64,000 nt of DNA from Bacteroidota bacterium (GCA_016124755.1 WGNA01000011.1:182688-246687); one strand, 5' to 3'. Shown: positions 49,875 to 60,220, counted from the first letter of the stretch. Notes: generated by a model not told the origin, from the letters alone. Made by a program: numbers and translations.

Positions 49875-51206
49875 CTATAACAACTCATTCGCTAAATTCG
49901 CTAATTCGGATCGCTCTCCTTTCTCTAAATTCACATGTGCGAAGAGGGAATGATTTTTCACTTTGTCGATCAGGAAGGAGAGTCCGTTACTTTCGGCATC
50001 GAGGTAAGGCGTGTCGATCTGATTAATATCGCCGGTAAACACAATCTTGGTATTTTCTCCTGCACGTGTGATAATGGTTTTTACTTCATGCGGGGTGAGG
50101 TTCTGCGCTTCATCTACAATAAAGAAAACGTTGGATAAAGTTCTTCCCCGGATATATGCTAATGGTGCAATGGCAATTTTTTCCTGATTCACCATTTCCT
50201 CAATTTGCTTGAGTTCCTTGTCTTTGGTGGTAAACTGACTTTTAATGAATTTCAGATTATCCCAGATCGGTTGCATATACGGATCAATCTTGGATTTCAC
50301 ATCGCCGGGCAGATAACCGATGTCGCGGTTGCTAAGCGGAACAATCGGTCGGGTAATGTAAATCTGATGAAAATTGCGCCGTTGTTCTAATGCTGCGGCC
50401 AATGCCAGCAGGGTTTTCCCGGTTCCGGCGACTCCCCGCAAGGTGATTAGTTTTATTTCCGGCTTTAATAACGCGTGGATGGCAAAGGCCTGTTCCGCGT
50501 TTCTTGGTTTAATCCGGAAAACAGTTTGTTTCTCAACTTTTTCAACCGTGTCTTCCTGTGTGTTGTAATAGCCAAGTGCCGATTTCTTCCCGTTATTCAT
50601 AATCAGGAAGTGGTTGAACGGATGTTTTTTCTTGCTCACCATTTTATTGGGGAGTGTATGCTTGGCAAACAAGTCGTCGATCACCGCAGATTCCAGATTA
50701 TTTATGATAGACTTTCCGGTATACAAATTATCGACGTTGGAGACTTTTCCGGTAAGATAATCCTCCGCCGGCAGATTAAACGCCCGCGCTTTAACCCGGA
50801 GGCAAATGTCTTTTGATATAAGAATCACCTTGCGTTTCGGAAATTCCTCCTGCAGTGTTAAAGCCGCATTAATGATCTTGTTGTCGTTTTTGTAATCATC
50901 AAATGTCGCGGATGCATTGAGGATCAGATTCGGACTTTCCTTGACGACTTTTAACATGCCGAGTCCTTTTTCAATACGAACCCAATTGTTTAATAAAGAG
51001 GCACCGGCAATGGTGTTAAGAAACCGGATAAAACTTCTGGCTTCGTAATTTTTGGTGTCGCCTCCCTTTTTAAACGTGTCGAGTTCCTCCAGAACCTGGA
51101 TCGGAATTGCTACGTCGTTGTCTTCGAAATGCTTTACGGAATTGTGATCATAAAGGATCACGGATGTGTCGATCACGTAGATCTTCTTGTTACTCGTTCT
51201 ACCCAT
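49875..51206 (-). CDS. PhoH-family ATPase with N-terminal PIN domain
   Basis: A 443-residue protein. The N-terminal PIN-type ribonuclease domain is at about 5-150 ('KKIYVIDTSVILYDHNSVKHF', 'LEELDTFKKG', 'FDDYKNDNKIINAAL'), with acidic residues for metal binding. The PhoH helicase-like ATPase from about 220 has Walker A 'GVAGTGKTLLALAAAL' and Walker B 'NVFFIVDEAQNLTPHEVKT'. PhoH2-type proteins couple ATPase and RNA cleavage. It sits 53 bp upstream of the Xre/RES operon on the same strand, but that operon has its own promoter. Confidence 0.93.
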   Translation of the reverse strand: MGRTSNKKIYVIDTSVILYDHNSVKHFEDNDVAIPIQVLEELDTFKKGGDTKNYEARSFIRFLNTIAGASLLNNWVRIEKGLGMLKVVKESPNLILNASATFDDYKNDNKIINAALTLQEEFPKRKVILISKDICLRVKARAFNLPAEDYLTGKVSNVDNLYTGKSIINNLESAVIDDLFAKHTLPNKMVSKKKHPFNHFLIMNNGKKSALGYYNTQEDTVEKVEKQTVFRIKPRNAEQAFAIHALLKPEIKLITLRGVAGTGKTLLALAAALEQRRNFHQIYITRPIVPLSNRDIGYLPGDVKSKIDPYMQPIWDNLKFIKSQFTTKDKELKQIEEMVNQEKIAIAPLAYIRGRTLSNVFFIVDEAQNLTPHEVKTIITRAGENTKIVFTGDINQIDTPYLDAESNGLSFLIDKVKNHSLFAHVNLEKGERSELANLANELL

Positions 51207-51334
51207 TCTTCTTCAGTGTAAAGTTCGCCCATCTCGTGTGATGCAAACCTTTCTGACCAATCCTGTTTATCAACAAGATACGACCACAGTTATGTGATAG
51301 TGATCAATTTTGAATGAAAGAACCGGGAAATTTT

Positions 51335-52513
51335 TTACAGTCTTTCGTAAACGCCTGCGATTCCCTGACCGCCGCCAATACACGCGGTAACAATGCCGTA
51401 TCGCTGGTTCCGACGCTTCATTTCATTGAGTAATTGAATGGATAATTTCGCTCCGGTACAACCCAAGGGATGACCGAGTGCAATCGCGCCACCATTCACA
51501 TTTACAATTTCCGGATTAAGTCCAAGCTCACGAATTACAGCCAGACTTTGTGAGGCAAATGCTTCATTCAATTCAATCTGATCGATGTCGTCCAACGTTA
51601 ATCCCGCACGCTTCAAAGCTCTGGGAACCGCCTCGACCGGACCAATTCCCATGTAACGCGGATTTACACCGGCACTGGCTACACTCACCAATCTCCCCAT
51701 CGGTTCGAGACCTTGTGCTTTCATCAATTCTTCGCTCATAACAATTACGAAGGCTGCACCATCTGAGGTTTGGGATGAATTTCCGGCAGTAACACTTCCG
51801 CCTTGTTTAAACACCGGCTTAAGTTTAGCTAATGCTTCAAGACTGGTATCTTTTCTCGGGCCTTCATCTGTGTCCACCACAAAACTTCTCGTGGCTCGTT
51901 TCGATTTTCCGGCATCGTAATAAACTTCTTCCACCGTAACCGGAACGATTTCACTTTTGAAAACTCCGTTCTCAATTGCTGCGATTGCTTTTTTATGCGA
52001 ACCCAAAGCAAACGCATCCTGGTCTTCGCGACTCACATTAAATTTGGTTGCAACCTCTTCTGCGGTTAAACCCATTCCGAGAAAATAATCGGGATGCTCT
52101 TTTGCGATTTCGTAATTCGGAACTGTTTTAAAACCAACCGTCGGAACAAGACTCATGCTTTCCGTTCCGCCGGCAATTATGCAATCTGCCAGTCCGGCTT
52201 CAATTTTAGCAACAGCCATTGATATTGTTTCGAGCCCCGATCCGCAATACCGATTCACCGTCGCTCCTCCGACATTAATTGGCAGTTTTGAACGCACGCC
52301 AACCCAACGGGCCATTTGAAGTCCTTGTTCGGCTTCGGGAACGGCATTTCCAACCAATAAATCTTCCACCACCGATGGATCAAATCCGGGTGTGTTGTCG
52401 ATGAGATAATCAATTACCGCAGCCCCGAAATCAACCGGAGAAGTGAAACGGAATCCGCCTTTTCCGGATTTTCCAACAGCAGTTCGGTAACCATTTATAA
52501 TGTATGCATTCAT
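51335..52513 (-). CDS. Acetyl-CoA C-acyltransferase (3-ketoacyl-CoA thiolase)
   Basis: A 392-residue thiolase, the last step of fatty-acid beta-oxidation. The nucleophilic Cys is in '[12 protein letters not shown]', the His in '[14 protein letters not shown]' and the second catalytic Cys in 'TACIGGGQG'. FadA-like and complete. It is last in the minus operon that also encodes acyl-CoA dehydrogenase and the FadB-like protein, with a membrane-protein gene 7 bp upstream. Confidence 0.95.
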   Translation of the reverse strand: MNAYIINGYRTAVGKSGKGGFRFTSPVDFGAAVIDYLIDNTPGFDPSVVEDLLVGNAVPEAEQGLQMARWVGVRSKLPINVGGATVNRYCGSGLETISMAVAKIEAGLADCIIAGGTESMSLVPTVGFKTVPNYEIAKEHPDYFLGMGLTAEEVATKFNVSREDQDAFALGSHKKAIAAIENGVFKSEIVPVTVEEVYYDAGKSKRATRSFVVDTDEGPRKDTSLEALAKLKPVFKQGGSVTAGNSSQTSDGAAFVIVMSEELMKAQGLEPMGRLVSVASAGVNPRYMGIGPVEAVPRALKRAGLTLDDIDQIELNEAFASQSLAVIRELGLNPEIVNVNGGAIALGHPLGCTGAKLSIQLLNEMKRRNQRYGIVTACIGGGQGIAGVYERL

Positions 52514-52520
52514 TCTGATC

Positions 52521-54242
52521 TCATTTTAATGTTAACAGAGAAATGTTCGCTCTGTTTATTGTTGTTTGAATTCGTTTATCTGAACTAATAAAAAGGTCGA
52601 CTTCCTTTAATTCCTGATCTTCCGGAACACGCACATAAAACGTATACGGATTCATTTTTTCGGGGCGCGCCAACGGACTGAATATTCTGAATCGTTTGTG
52701 CTTAACCGAATCGTTCAAAACCAGATCACAATGGATGTACGATTGATAAAAAGCACTGTCGGTTGATAATACGGCATCCACCTTAATCCAGCGCTCGGTG
52801 CCGGATGCCGCAGCAACATCTGAATTTTGTATCGGAACTAATGTATCTCTGTCCAATTGAACCGGAGCATCTAATCCCCACAGATTTTTTGATTCGAATT
52901 TTTTTTCGTTTCGAATAATTTCATCGGTGTCGAGTAAACTCATATCGGCAGGAGACGGATCCGGATTTAAATAAATGGCTCCGTAATACAAGCGGTTCAT
53001 ATCGCGGTAATGCAAAAAGAAATTGTTGTATTGATAAAGCTGAAAGACATTCACTAAAATCAAATACGCTCCAACCGGATAAAACACATATTTGATTTTA
53101 TGATGCACCGCCCGGTCAACAATAGCGGCTAAAGGCAAGGCAAAAACCGGATAGCTTTGCATAAGTGCGCGGGTTGAATAAGCTCCGCCGTATTGCCAGT
53201 CGAACCACGCGATAATCACCCAGATATTAATTAAACAAAAAACAATTACCGAATACCGGAACGGAAAGCGTTTTACGAAAAATAATCCGGCAACAAACAA
53301 AATCGTAACCGGTGTATAAATGAACCATCCTTTTTCAAAACCGAATAAAACCCGGAACCACGGATTTAAAAATGCCCACTTGCTTCCCACATTATATACA
53401 AAAGACCCGGTAGTATATTTCCAATAAATTAATTGTGGAAGTATGCCAATTAAACCGAATGCTAAAACAAAAATTAAATGGGATTTATACTGTTTCACCA
53501 ATTGCCATTTTTCACGGCTTTTTTCTTTTGTCTGAGTATTCCAAAGCAGCGGAATAAAAAACATAATAGCCTCCGTTGGCCGGCTGATCGTCGCCAATCC
53601 GATGATAAATCCGATTGCCATTGCCCATTTGATTTTAGGCTTTTCGTGCCACTTAATTGTGACATAAATAATCAGCACATATAATGGAAAAATATACGCA
53701 TGACTCATAGCACTGTCGATGGACGTGTACTGAATCATATTAGATGCTAAAACCAATAATAAAATAGTAATGGCAACCACGAGATCATCGAAATATTTTA
53801 GCAGAATCCGCCGCAATAAAAACATGGCCAGAATACAATAAAACAAACCGGCGAGTGCAGAAGCGTATTGGTACGGGGGTGAAAATCCGTCGGCTTTAAA
53901 TCCCGAATTTAGGGCAACAACATGAGCTGCTAAAAAGAATGGCAATTGCAGAATCGCCACACCGCCAAGGTATTTGTTTACATAATTTCCGTTATCACAT
54001 TTATTCGACTGGTATAAATAACCTCCGGTGACTTCGTATTCGTTTTCAATTTCCGGTAACCAGTTTAGTTCGGTTACATCGTGATAAATCAACATCGACG
54101 GCAGGTACATATAATAGCCGAAGACGTCGAATGAAATTACCTTTAGTGGTTTATCCCTTACCAATCCGGAATAAGAAATACGGTAGGCAAGCATAATCAG
54201 GCAAACCGTGATGCAGGCAAATAATGAAAGTTTGTTTTTCAT
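52521..54242 (-). CDS. Multi-spanning membrane protein, GT-C/GT39-like
   Basis: A 573-residue protein with roughly ten hydrophobic helices in the first 400 residues and a soluble C-terminal domain of about 150 residues. Features such as 'DVFGYYMYLPSMLIYHD' after helix 1, 'YVNKYLGGVAILQLPFFLAAHV' and 'GLATISRPTEAIMF' resemble GT-C mannosyltransferase-type enzymes that use lipid-linked sugars. The exact reaction is unknown. It lies between the FadB-like and thiolase genes on the same strand, an odd companion for beta-oxidation. Confidence 0.7.
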   Translation of the reverse strand: MKNKLSLFACITVCLIMLAYRISYSGLVRDKPLKVISFDVFGYYMYLPSMLIYHDVTELNWLPEIENEYEVTGGYLYQSNKCDNGNYVNKYLGGVAILQLPFFLAAHVVALNSGFKADGFSPPYQYASALAGLFYCILAMFLLRRILLKYFDDLVVAITILLLVLASNMIQYTSIDSAMSHAYIFPLYVLIIYVTIKWHEKPKIKWAMAIGFIIGLATISRPTEAIMFFIPLLWNTQTKEKSREKWQLVKQYKSHLIFVLAFGLIGILPQLIYWKYTTGSFVYNVGSKWAFLNPWFRVLFGFEKGWFIYTPVTILFVAGLFFVKRFPFRYSVIVFCLINIWVIIAWFDWQYGGAYSTRALMQSYPVFALPLAAIVDRAVHHKIKYVFYPVGAYLILVNVFQLYQYNNFFLHYRDMNRLYYGAIYLNPDPSPADMSLLDTDEIIRNEKKFESKNLWGLDAPVQLDRDTLVPIQNSDVAAASGTERWIKVDAVLSTDSAFYQSYIHCDLVLNDSVKHKRFRIFSPLARPEKMNPYTFYVRVPEDQELKEVDLFISSDKRIQTTINRANISLLTLK

Positions 54243-54299
54243 TCTGTCATTTCATTCGGTTCACCTTTTCTGATCATCTCTTACAGGTTTATACTGAAA

Positions 54300-56696
54300 T
54301 TAATTTCTAAGCGGCTTTCCGGTTTTCAGCAAACTCTGAATTCTTTCCAAAGTTTTGCGCTCACCGAGCAGCGAAAGAAACGCTTCCCTTTCAAGATCGA
54401 GAAGATATTGTTCGCTTACGTGGGTGGGTGAAGACAAATCTCCTCCGGCCATTACGAACGCCAGTTTTCTCGCTATTTTCTGGTCGTGATCGGTTGCGAA
54501 GTTGCTGAGTCGGAAGGCTTCAATTCCGGCATACAAAGCACCCAACGCCGTTCTGCCGAGAACCAGAATGTCGTCGCGCAAAACCGGTTGTGTGTATCCG
54601 GCTTCATACAGATCGATTACTTTTCGTTTGGCTTCGGCAATCAGTCGATCCTGATTTATTACCACTTCGTCTTTATCGTCGTGCAGCACTCCGATTTCAA
54701 AGGCTTCATAACCGGAAGTTGCAACTTTAGCCGTAGCAATGGTTGTAAATCTTTCTTGAAGTGTCGGCAATTGCGGATCACCATTATAAAAGGCATCGCT
54801 TGTTCGCACCACAAATTCTTTGGTTCCGCCTCCTCCGGGAATCACTCCGGCTCCGAATTCCACTAATCCGATATACGTTTCTGCAGCAGCGACGGCTGAA
54901 TCGGCGTGCAAACTCATTTCGCAACCGCCGCCTAATGTCATTCCATGCGGAGCAATTACAACCGGAATCGCCGAATACCGCAATCGCATAACCGTGTTCT
55001 GGAAATATCGGATAGCCATGTTCAGTTCGTCGTATTCCTGTTCGATGGCGAGCATCAGAATCATGGCGAGATTCGCACCGGCAGAGAAGTTCGGAGCATC
55101 GTTGCCGATCACCAATCCTTTCCAGCCTTCTTTCTCCGCTATTTCGATCGACTTGTTAATACCTGCCAAAACTTCCGAACCAATCGAATTCATTTTGGTG
55201 TGGAATTCTAAACACAAAACGCCGTCGCCGATGTCGTGCAAACTGCACCCCTTATTACCCCAAACCAGCGTATTGTTCCGGTAATTATTCAGAATAATAA
55301 GTTCATCGCTGCCTTTAATAATCTGGTACGATTTCGACGCGACATCGTAACAATACCGTGCACCACCTTCCGATTTGTAAAAGGATTCGATTCCGGCATT
55401 CAGCATTTCATCAATCCAGGAAGCGTAGGCAATTCCTTCTGCTTTCATTTTTTCGGCAACCTTTCGAATGCCGAGAACATCCCAGATTTCGAATGGGCCG
55501 AGTTCCCAGTTAAAACCGGCGCGCATGCCATCATCCATCTGATACAGATGATCTGCAATGTCGCCGATCCGGTGACTGCAATAGGCAAAAACCCGGTAAT
55601 GCAGTTTGTTGAAAAAGGTCGCGGCTTTATCGGTTCCGCGGGATAAAATCTTTAATTGTTTGGGAAGACTTCCGGCTTGTCTGGCTTCTCCGATGGAAGC
55701 AAATCTGGGTTTGGAAGACACTGCATATTCGAAGGTTTTCAGATTTAAAGCCTGAATAACCCGCTGGCCATTCGCATCGGTTGTTTTCTTATAAAATCCC
55801 TGACCGGTTTTATCACCGAGCCATTTATTCTCAACCATTTTAGTGAGAAAATCCGGGATTTTAAAAATGTCTCGGCTTTCGTCATCCGGACAATTTTCTC
55901 CCACACCTTTCGCCACTTTCACCAACGTATCGATTCCAACGAGGTCGCTGGTACGGAACGTTGCCGACTTCGGTCTTCCTGAAATCGGGCCGGTTACCGC
56001 ATCAACTTCTTCAATGCTGAAATCCATTTCTTCCATTAAATGAAAGATGGCCATTATGCTGAAAACCCCGATCCGATTCGCGATAAAAGCGGGAGTGTCT
56101 TTGCAGAGAACTGTTTTCTTTCCTAAAAACAAATCGCCGTAGTGCATCAGGAAATTCACGACTTCCGGATGTGTTTTAGCCGTTGGAATAATTTCGAGCA
56201 AGCGCAGATATCTCGGTGGATTAAAGAAGTGCGATCCGCAGAAGTGTGCTGCAAAATCTTCGCTTCTTCCCTGCAACATCAGATGAATCGGAATGCCGGA
56301 AGTATTCGAGGTAATTAATGTACCGGGCTTGCGATGTTGTTCAACCTGATCAAATACCGAAATCTTTATTTTTAAATCTTCAATAACAGCTTCCAGAACC
56401 CAGTCGCATTGTGCGATTCGCGACATGTGATCTGTGAAATTTCCGATGGTTATGTGTTCGGCAACCTTGGAAACATACGCAGGAGAGGGGTTGGACTTTA
56501 GTGCAGATTTTAATGCACTTTCTGCAATCAGATTCCGGTTCTTTTCATTTTCGTCGCGGGGAAGAATATCGAGGAGATGAACCTTTAGTCCGATGTTCGC
56601 AAAGTGCAATGCGAGCCGGCTGCCCATTACTCCGGAGCCTAAAACGGCAACGGTTCTGATCTTTCTTTTATCGGCCGAAATTGTCGGAGTACTCAT
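54300..56696 (-). CDS. 3-hydroxyacyl-CoA dehydrogenase / enoyl-CoA hydratase
   Basis: A 798-residue bifunctional beta-oxidation enzyme. The NAD-binding motif 'VLGSGVMGSRLALHFANIG' opens the dehydrogenase half, with 'FFNPPRYLRLLEIIPT' and the C-terminal 3HCDH domain to about 450. The crotonase half follows from about 470 ('LVIGNDAPNFSAGANLAMI' and 'GMTLGGGCEMSLHADSAVAAAETYIGLVE', holding the oxyanion-hole and catalytic Glu sites). Domain order is dehydrogenase first, the reverse of E. coli FadB, as usual in Bacteroidota. 15 bp after the acyl-CoA dehydrogenase gene. Confidence 0.94.
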   Translation of the reverse strand: MSTPTISADKRKIRTVAVLGSGVMGSRLALHFANIGLKVHLLDILPRDENEKNRNLIAESALKSALKSNPSPAYVSKVAEHITIGNFTDHMSRIAQCDWVLEAVIEDLKIKISVFDQVEQHRKPGTLITSNTSGIPIHLMLQGRSEDFAAHFCGSHFFNPPRYLRLLEIIPTAKTHPEVVNFLMHYGDLFLGKKTVLCKDTPAFIANRIGVFSIMAIFHLMEEMDFSIEEVDAVTGPISGRPKSATFRTSDLVGIDTLVKVAKGVGENCPDDESRDIFKIPDFLTKMVENKWLGDKTGQGFYKKTTDANGQRVIQALNLKTFEYAVSSKPRFASIGEARQAGSLPKQLKILSRGTDKAATFFNKLHYRVFAYCSHRIGDIADHLYQMDDGMRAGFNWELGPFEIWDVLGIRKVAEKMKAEGIAYASWIDEMLNAGIESFYKSEGGARYCYDVASKSYQIIKGSDELIILNNYRNNTLVWGNKGCSLHDIGDGVLCLEFHTKMNSIGSEVLAGINKSIEIAEKEGWKGLVIGNDAPNFSAGANLAMILMLAIEQEYDELNMAIRYFQNTVMRLRYSAIPVVIAPHGMTLGGGCEMSLHADSAVAAAETYIGLVEFGAGVIPGGGGTKEFVVRTSDAFYNGDPQLPTLQERFTTIATAKVATSGYEAFEIGVLHDDKDEVVINQDRLIAEAKRKVIDLYEAGYTQPVLRDDILVLGRTALGALYAGIEAFRLSNFATDHDQKIARKLAFVMAGGDLSSPTHVSEQYLLDLEREAFLSLLGERKTLERIQSLLKTGKPLRN

Positions 56697-56711
56697 GTTG
56701 GTTAATTTTAA

Positions 56712-58511
56712 TTAAAACGGATAGGCGTTTTTGGCGATCATTTTTTCGGCGATGGCTTGTCGGGCCGCAATTGTGTTTACCGGATCGTATTTGGTGAAGC
56801 GTTTCAAACCGATCAACATCATGCGCAATTCGTCACCTTCGGCGAAACAACAAACTGCGTGTTTCCCGGCCATGTGAATTCGTTCTAACGCATCCGACAA
56901 ATACGTTTTAACACACATCATTTCCAATTCACAGGCTTCGGTGCCGCGTTTGGAAATGAGTTTTTCGGTTCGCAACATGGCACTCTCGGCGGTGAAAACA
57001 TCAATCGCCATATCGGCAAGATTCATCAGAACCTCCTGCTGATTTTCGAGTTCCATCATGTATTTCTGAGCTGCTGCTCCTGCCGCCATCAGAATTGCCT
57101 TTTTAGCGTTTTCAATGGCTTTTTTCTCCGCATGGAAAAGGGAGGTTTCGTCTTCGTCGCCGAAATCGGGAATCGACATGAGTTCTTCGGTAATCTTCAT
57201 CGCCGGCCCCATCAGATCGAGTTCGCCTTTCATCGCTTTCTTCATCATCTGACCTACTGCGAGCATCCGGTTGATCTCGTTCGTTCCTTCGAAAATCCGG
57301 TTGATTCTGGAGTCGCGATAGATTCGGGCAACGGGATAATCTTCCGAATAACCGGTTCCTCCAAAAGTCTGAACCGCTTCATCAACCACATAATCCAACG
57401 TCTCTGAACCGAGCACCTTCAGAATCGCACATTCGATATTGTATTCTTCGGCAGCCTGCAGTTTTGCCTGTGCTTTGGGTACACCTTGTTCCGCAAGCTC
57501 ATTAATTTTATCGGTGATTAAATCAGAAACCCGGTATGTGGCAGATTCGGTTGCAAAAGTTCGAACCACCATTTCCGCGAGTTTGTGGCGAATAGCTCCG
57601 AACGAAGAAATCGGCACACCGAATTGATGGCGCTCATTCGCATAATTTACTGCGATGTCGATAGTTTTTTTGCTACCGCCCATAACCATTGCGCACAACT
57701 TGAAACGACCGATGTTTAAAACGTTAAAGGCGATTTTGTGTCCTTTCCCGATTTCACCCAGCAGATTTTCTTTTGGAATGCGAACGTTTTCAAAAAACAC
57801 CTGACGTGTGCTCGAACCTTTTATTCCCAGTTTTACTTCTTCGTCTCCGAGGGTGAGTCCGGGCGTATTTTTTTCAACTATAAAACACGAGAACAACTCA
57901 CCATCGACTTTAGCAAAAACGATAAATAAGTCGGCGAATCCAGCGTTCGTGATCCACATTTTCTGACCGTTAAGCACCCACTCGTTTCCATCTAAAACGG
58001 CTTTGGTACGGGCAGCTAAAGCGTCGGAGCCTGAACCCGGTTCGGTTAAACAGTAACTTGCCTTTCGCTTTCCGGTAGCCAGATCGGGGAGATATTTTTT
58101 CTTTTGTTCTTCAGTTCCGAAATACAAAATCGGCAGCGTTCCGATTCCCGTATGTGCGGCAACGGCAACTCCGAACGATTGTGTTTTTCCGAGTTCTTCG
58201 CTCAATACGGTTTCAGTATTAAAATCAACGCCCATTCCGCCGTATTCCTCCGGAACACCAGCGCCGAGGAGTCCGAGTTCTGCCACTTGATCGAGCAGTT
58301 GCGGCACCAGTTCGGGATGATCTTTTTGTTTATCAATCTCAGGAATTTGCGGCCAGATGTTCGCTTTTGAAAATTCCGTCGTCATGTCGCGGAACATCTT
58401 CTGTTCTTCGTTCAGTTCTTCCGGAATAAAAACATCCTGCGCATCCTGAGCGCGGATGAGAAATTCTCCTCCTTTCATTGTATTGGCATTTGCGTTTATG
58501 TCGGGCTTCAT
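56712..58511 (-). CDS. Acyl-CoA dehydrogenase
   Basis: A 599-residue flavoprotein that oxidises acyl-CoA to enoyl-CoA, with signature 'ASYCLTEPGSGSDALAARTKA', 'QKMWITNAGFADLFIVFAK' and 'VQTFGGTGYSEDYPVARIYRDSRI' (the following 'FEGTNEI' includes the usual catalytic Glu). About 200 extra C-terminal residues match VLCAD/ACAD9-type enzymes. ATG 58511 is taken; ATG 58478 (MKGGEFLI) is a common family start and also possible. First gene of the operon, divergent from the MarR-type regulator. Confidence 0.95.
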   Translation of the reverse strand: MKPDINANANTMKGGEFLIRAQDAQDVFIPEELNEEQKMFRDMTTEFSKANIWPQIPEIDKQKDHPELVPQLLDQVAELGLLGAGVPEEYGGMGVDFNTETVLSEELGKTQSFGVAVAAHTGIGTLPILYFGTEEQKKKYLPDLATGKRKASYCLTEPGSGSDALAARTKAVLDGNEWVLNGQKMWITNAGFADLFIVFAKVDGELFSCFIVEKNTPGLTLGDEEVKLGIKGSSTRQVFFENVRIPKENLLGEIGKGHKIAFNVLNIGRFKLCAMVMGGSKKTIDIAVNYANERHQFGVPISSFGAIRHKLAEMVVRTFATESATYRVSDLITDKINELAEQGVPKAQAKLQAAEEYNIECAILKVLGSETLDYVVDEAVQTFGGTGYSEDYPVARIYRDSRINRIFEGTNEINRMLAVGQMMKKAMKGELDLMGPAMKITEELMSIPDFGDEDETSLFHAEKKAIENAKKAILMAAGAAAQKYMMELENQQEVLMNLADMAIDVFTAESAMLRTEKLISKRGTEACELEMMCVKTYLSDALERIHMAGKHAVCCFAEGDELRMMLIGLKRFTKYDPVNTIAARQAIAEKMIAKNAYPF

Positions 58512-58620
58512 CAAAAGATGGAAACCCGTCTTTAGTCAACATCAAAAAACGTATTTTGATTTGAGTTAAAAAAGAAATCCAAAAAAAATATCGTGTGCGA
58601 TGTAATCATGCGAGATCGGT

Positions 58621-58652
58621 TTGGAAAACTCAGATGGGTTCTTTAGTTTAGC
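58621..58652 (+). promoter_or_regulatory. Putative promoter (TTTG-N20-TAGTTTAG) of the MarR/OhrR gene
   Basis: TTTG at 58621 and TAGTTTAG at 58645 are 20 bp apart, one mismatch from the Bacteroidota consensus, and 54 bp upstream of the regulator's ATG. It lies in the 195-bp gap between the divergent regulator and beta-oxidation operon. Confidence 0.35.
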
Positions 58653-58706
58653 CGATTATCTTGACGAATCGAAATTGGGGAATTGCGATTCGCACATTAT
58701 TTAATT

Positions 58707-59180
58707 ATGAAGGAAGAGGCATCGAAAAAACGCATTCACTTACTGCCGGAGCAAATTTGTTTTCCGATGTATGCGAGTTCGCGGATGATCACCCGGTTAT
58801 ATCAGCCGCTTCTCGAAAAGCTGGATATTACCTATCCGCAATATTTGGTGCTGATGGTTTTATGGCACGAAGAAAAACTCAGCATCACAGAGCTCGGACA
58901 ACGGCTATTTCTAAATACGAACACGCTCACTCCTTTAATTAAAAAAATGAAGGAGAAGAACCTCATTAAAAAGCAACGGTCGCGTTCCGATGAGCGATCT
59001 GTTTTTGTTCAGTTAACAGAAAAGGGAAAAGCTTTGGAAGAACAGGCATCTCACGTTCCCGATGCACTGCTTGATTCACTGAAGATGTCGAATGAAGATA
59101 TCGATACGATCCGAAGAATAATGTGGAAGTTTCTTTCCAACTTTAATGAAAGGGTGCAATTTACGGAAGGAGAGGCGTGA
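58707..59180 (+). CDS. OhrR-like MarR family regulator
   Basis: A 157-residue winged-helix regulator; ATG 58707 replaces the track's TTG. The N-terminal 'LPEQICFPMYASSRMITRLYQPLLEKLDITYPQYLVLMVLWHE' matches OhrR, including the reactive-Cys position (ICFPMYASSR) and the Tyr residues that sense organic peroxide. The wing 'KKQRSRSDERSVFVQLTEKGKAL' is standard MarR. No ohr gene is adjacent. Instead it is divergent from the acyl-CoA dehydrogenase/FadB operon, so it may tie fatty-acid breakdown to lipid peroxide stress. Confidence 0.9.
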   Translation: MKEEASKKRIHLLPEQICFPMYASSRMITRLYQPLLEKLDITYPQYLVLMVLWHEEKLSITELGQRLFLNTNTLTPLIKKMKEKNLIKKQRSRSDERSVFVQLTEKGKALEEQASHVPDALLDSLKMSNEDIDTIRRIMWKFLSNFNERVQFTEGEA

Positions 59181-59181
59181 C

Positions 59182-60072
59182 TTACTTCTGCAAATGTTTC
59201 TCGGCGTGATAACTACTTCTCACTAAAGGCCCGCTCTCAATATATTCAAAGCCCATGTCGATTCCCCATTGTTTGTATTTGGCGAAATCCTCTGGGGTAA
59301 CATATCGGTCAACGACGAGGTGTTTTGCTGTGGGTTGAAGGTATTGTCCTAAGGTAATAATATCGACTCCGGCTCTTCTGAGGTCAGCGAGAGTTTCATT
59401 AATTTCTTCATCTGTTTCACCCATGCCGAGCATCAGTCCGCTTTTGGTTTTCATCCCTTTTTCACGCAGGTATTTCAACACGCTCATACTCCGATCGTAC
59501 TGCGCCTGAACGCGAACTTGTCGGGTTAAGCGTCGCACAGTTTCTATGTTATGAGAAACAATTTCGGGATGCACTTCCACAATCATATCGAGCTGATCGG
59601 TCTTTCCCTGAAAGTCGGGGATGAGGGTTTCTAATGTTGTATCCGGATTCCATTTCCGGATTTCCAACACCGTTTTAGCCCAATGACCGGCACCGCCATC
59701 TGATAAGTCATCGCGGTCAACACTGGTAACAACGGCGTGTTTAATACCCATGATGCTGATCGACTGCGCAACCTTAAAGGGTTCGAGCGGATCGAGAACA
59801 TCGCCTCTGCCGGTGGCAACATTGCAAAACTGACAGGAGCGGGTGCACGTATTTCCGCCGATCATAAAAGTGGCAGTTCCAACGCCCCAACATTCACCGA
59901 TGTTCGGACATTTACCGCTTTCACAAATCGTATGAAGGCCGTGTTGTTTAACAAGATCCTTCATCTCCGCATATTTCCCACCGCCGGCAATTTCGACTTT
60001 CAGCCAATCGGGTTTTACCCGTTTTTTCTGCCGGATTACTACCGCTTCTTTATTCTCAATCTTGTTAGGCAT
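59182..60072 (-). CDS. lipA: Lipoyl synthase
   Basis: A 296-residue radical SAM enzyme that inserts sulfur into octanoyl groups to make lipoate. The auxiliary cluster motif 'CESGKCPNIGECWG' and the radical-SAM motif 'CTRSCQFCNV' are intact, as are 'HAVVTSVDRDDLSDGGAGHWA' and the C-terminal 'SGPLVRSSYHAEKH' with its cluster-ligating Ser. ATG 60072 gives the usual start; the TTG 18 bp upstream is less likely. It is convergent with the MarR-type gene, one base apart. Confidence 0.97.
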   Translation of the reverse strand: MPNKIENKEAVVIRQKKRVKPDWLKVEIAGGGKYAEMKDLVKQHGLHTICESGKCPNIGECWGVGTATFMIGGNTCTRSCQFCNVATGRGDVLDPLEPFKVAQSISIMGIKHAVVTSVDRDDLSDGGAGHWAKTVLEIRKWNPDTTLETLIPDFQGKTDQLDMIVEVHPEIVSHNIETVRRLTRQVRVQAQYDRSMSVLKYLREKGMKTKSGLMLGMGETDEEINETLADLRRAGVDIITLGQYLQPTAKHLVVDRYVTPEDFAKYKQWGIDMGFEYIESGPLVRSSYHAEKHLQK

Positions 60073-60220
60073 GGCAAAATGTTGGTGCAAATTTATTCTT
60101 TAAAACAAACCTGCTTTTGATTGAAATGGTTTCCTTGGTTTTATAAAGTTCGCTGAGATAAAATGACAACAATCCGAAACCGAACGCGTTTCCTTTCCGG
60201 ATCGTAAAACTCTTAATTTT

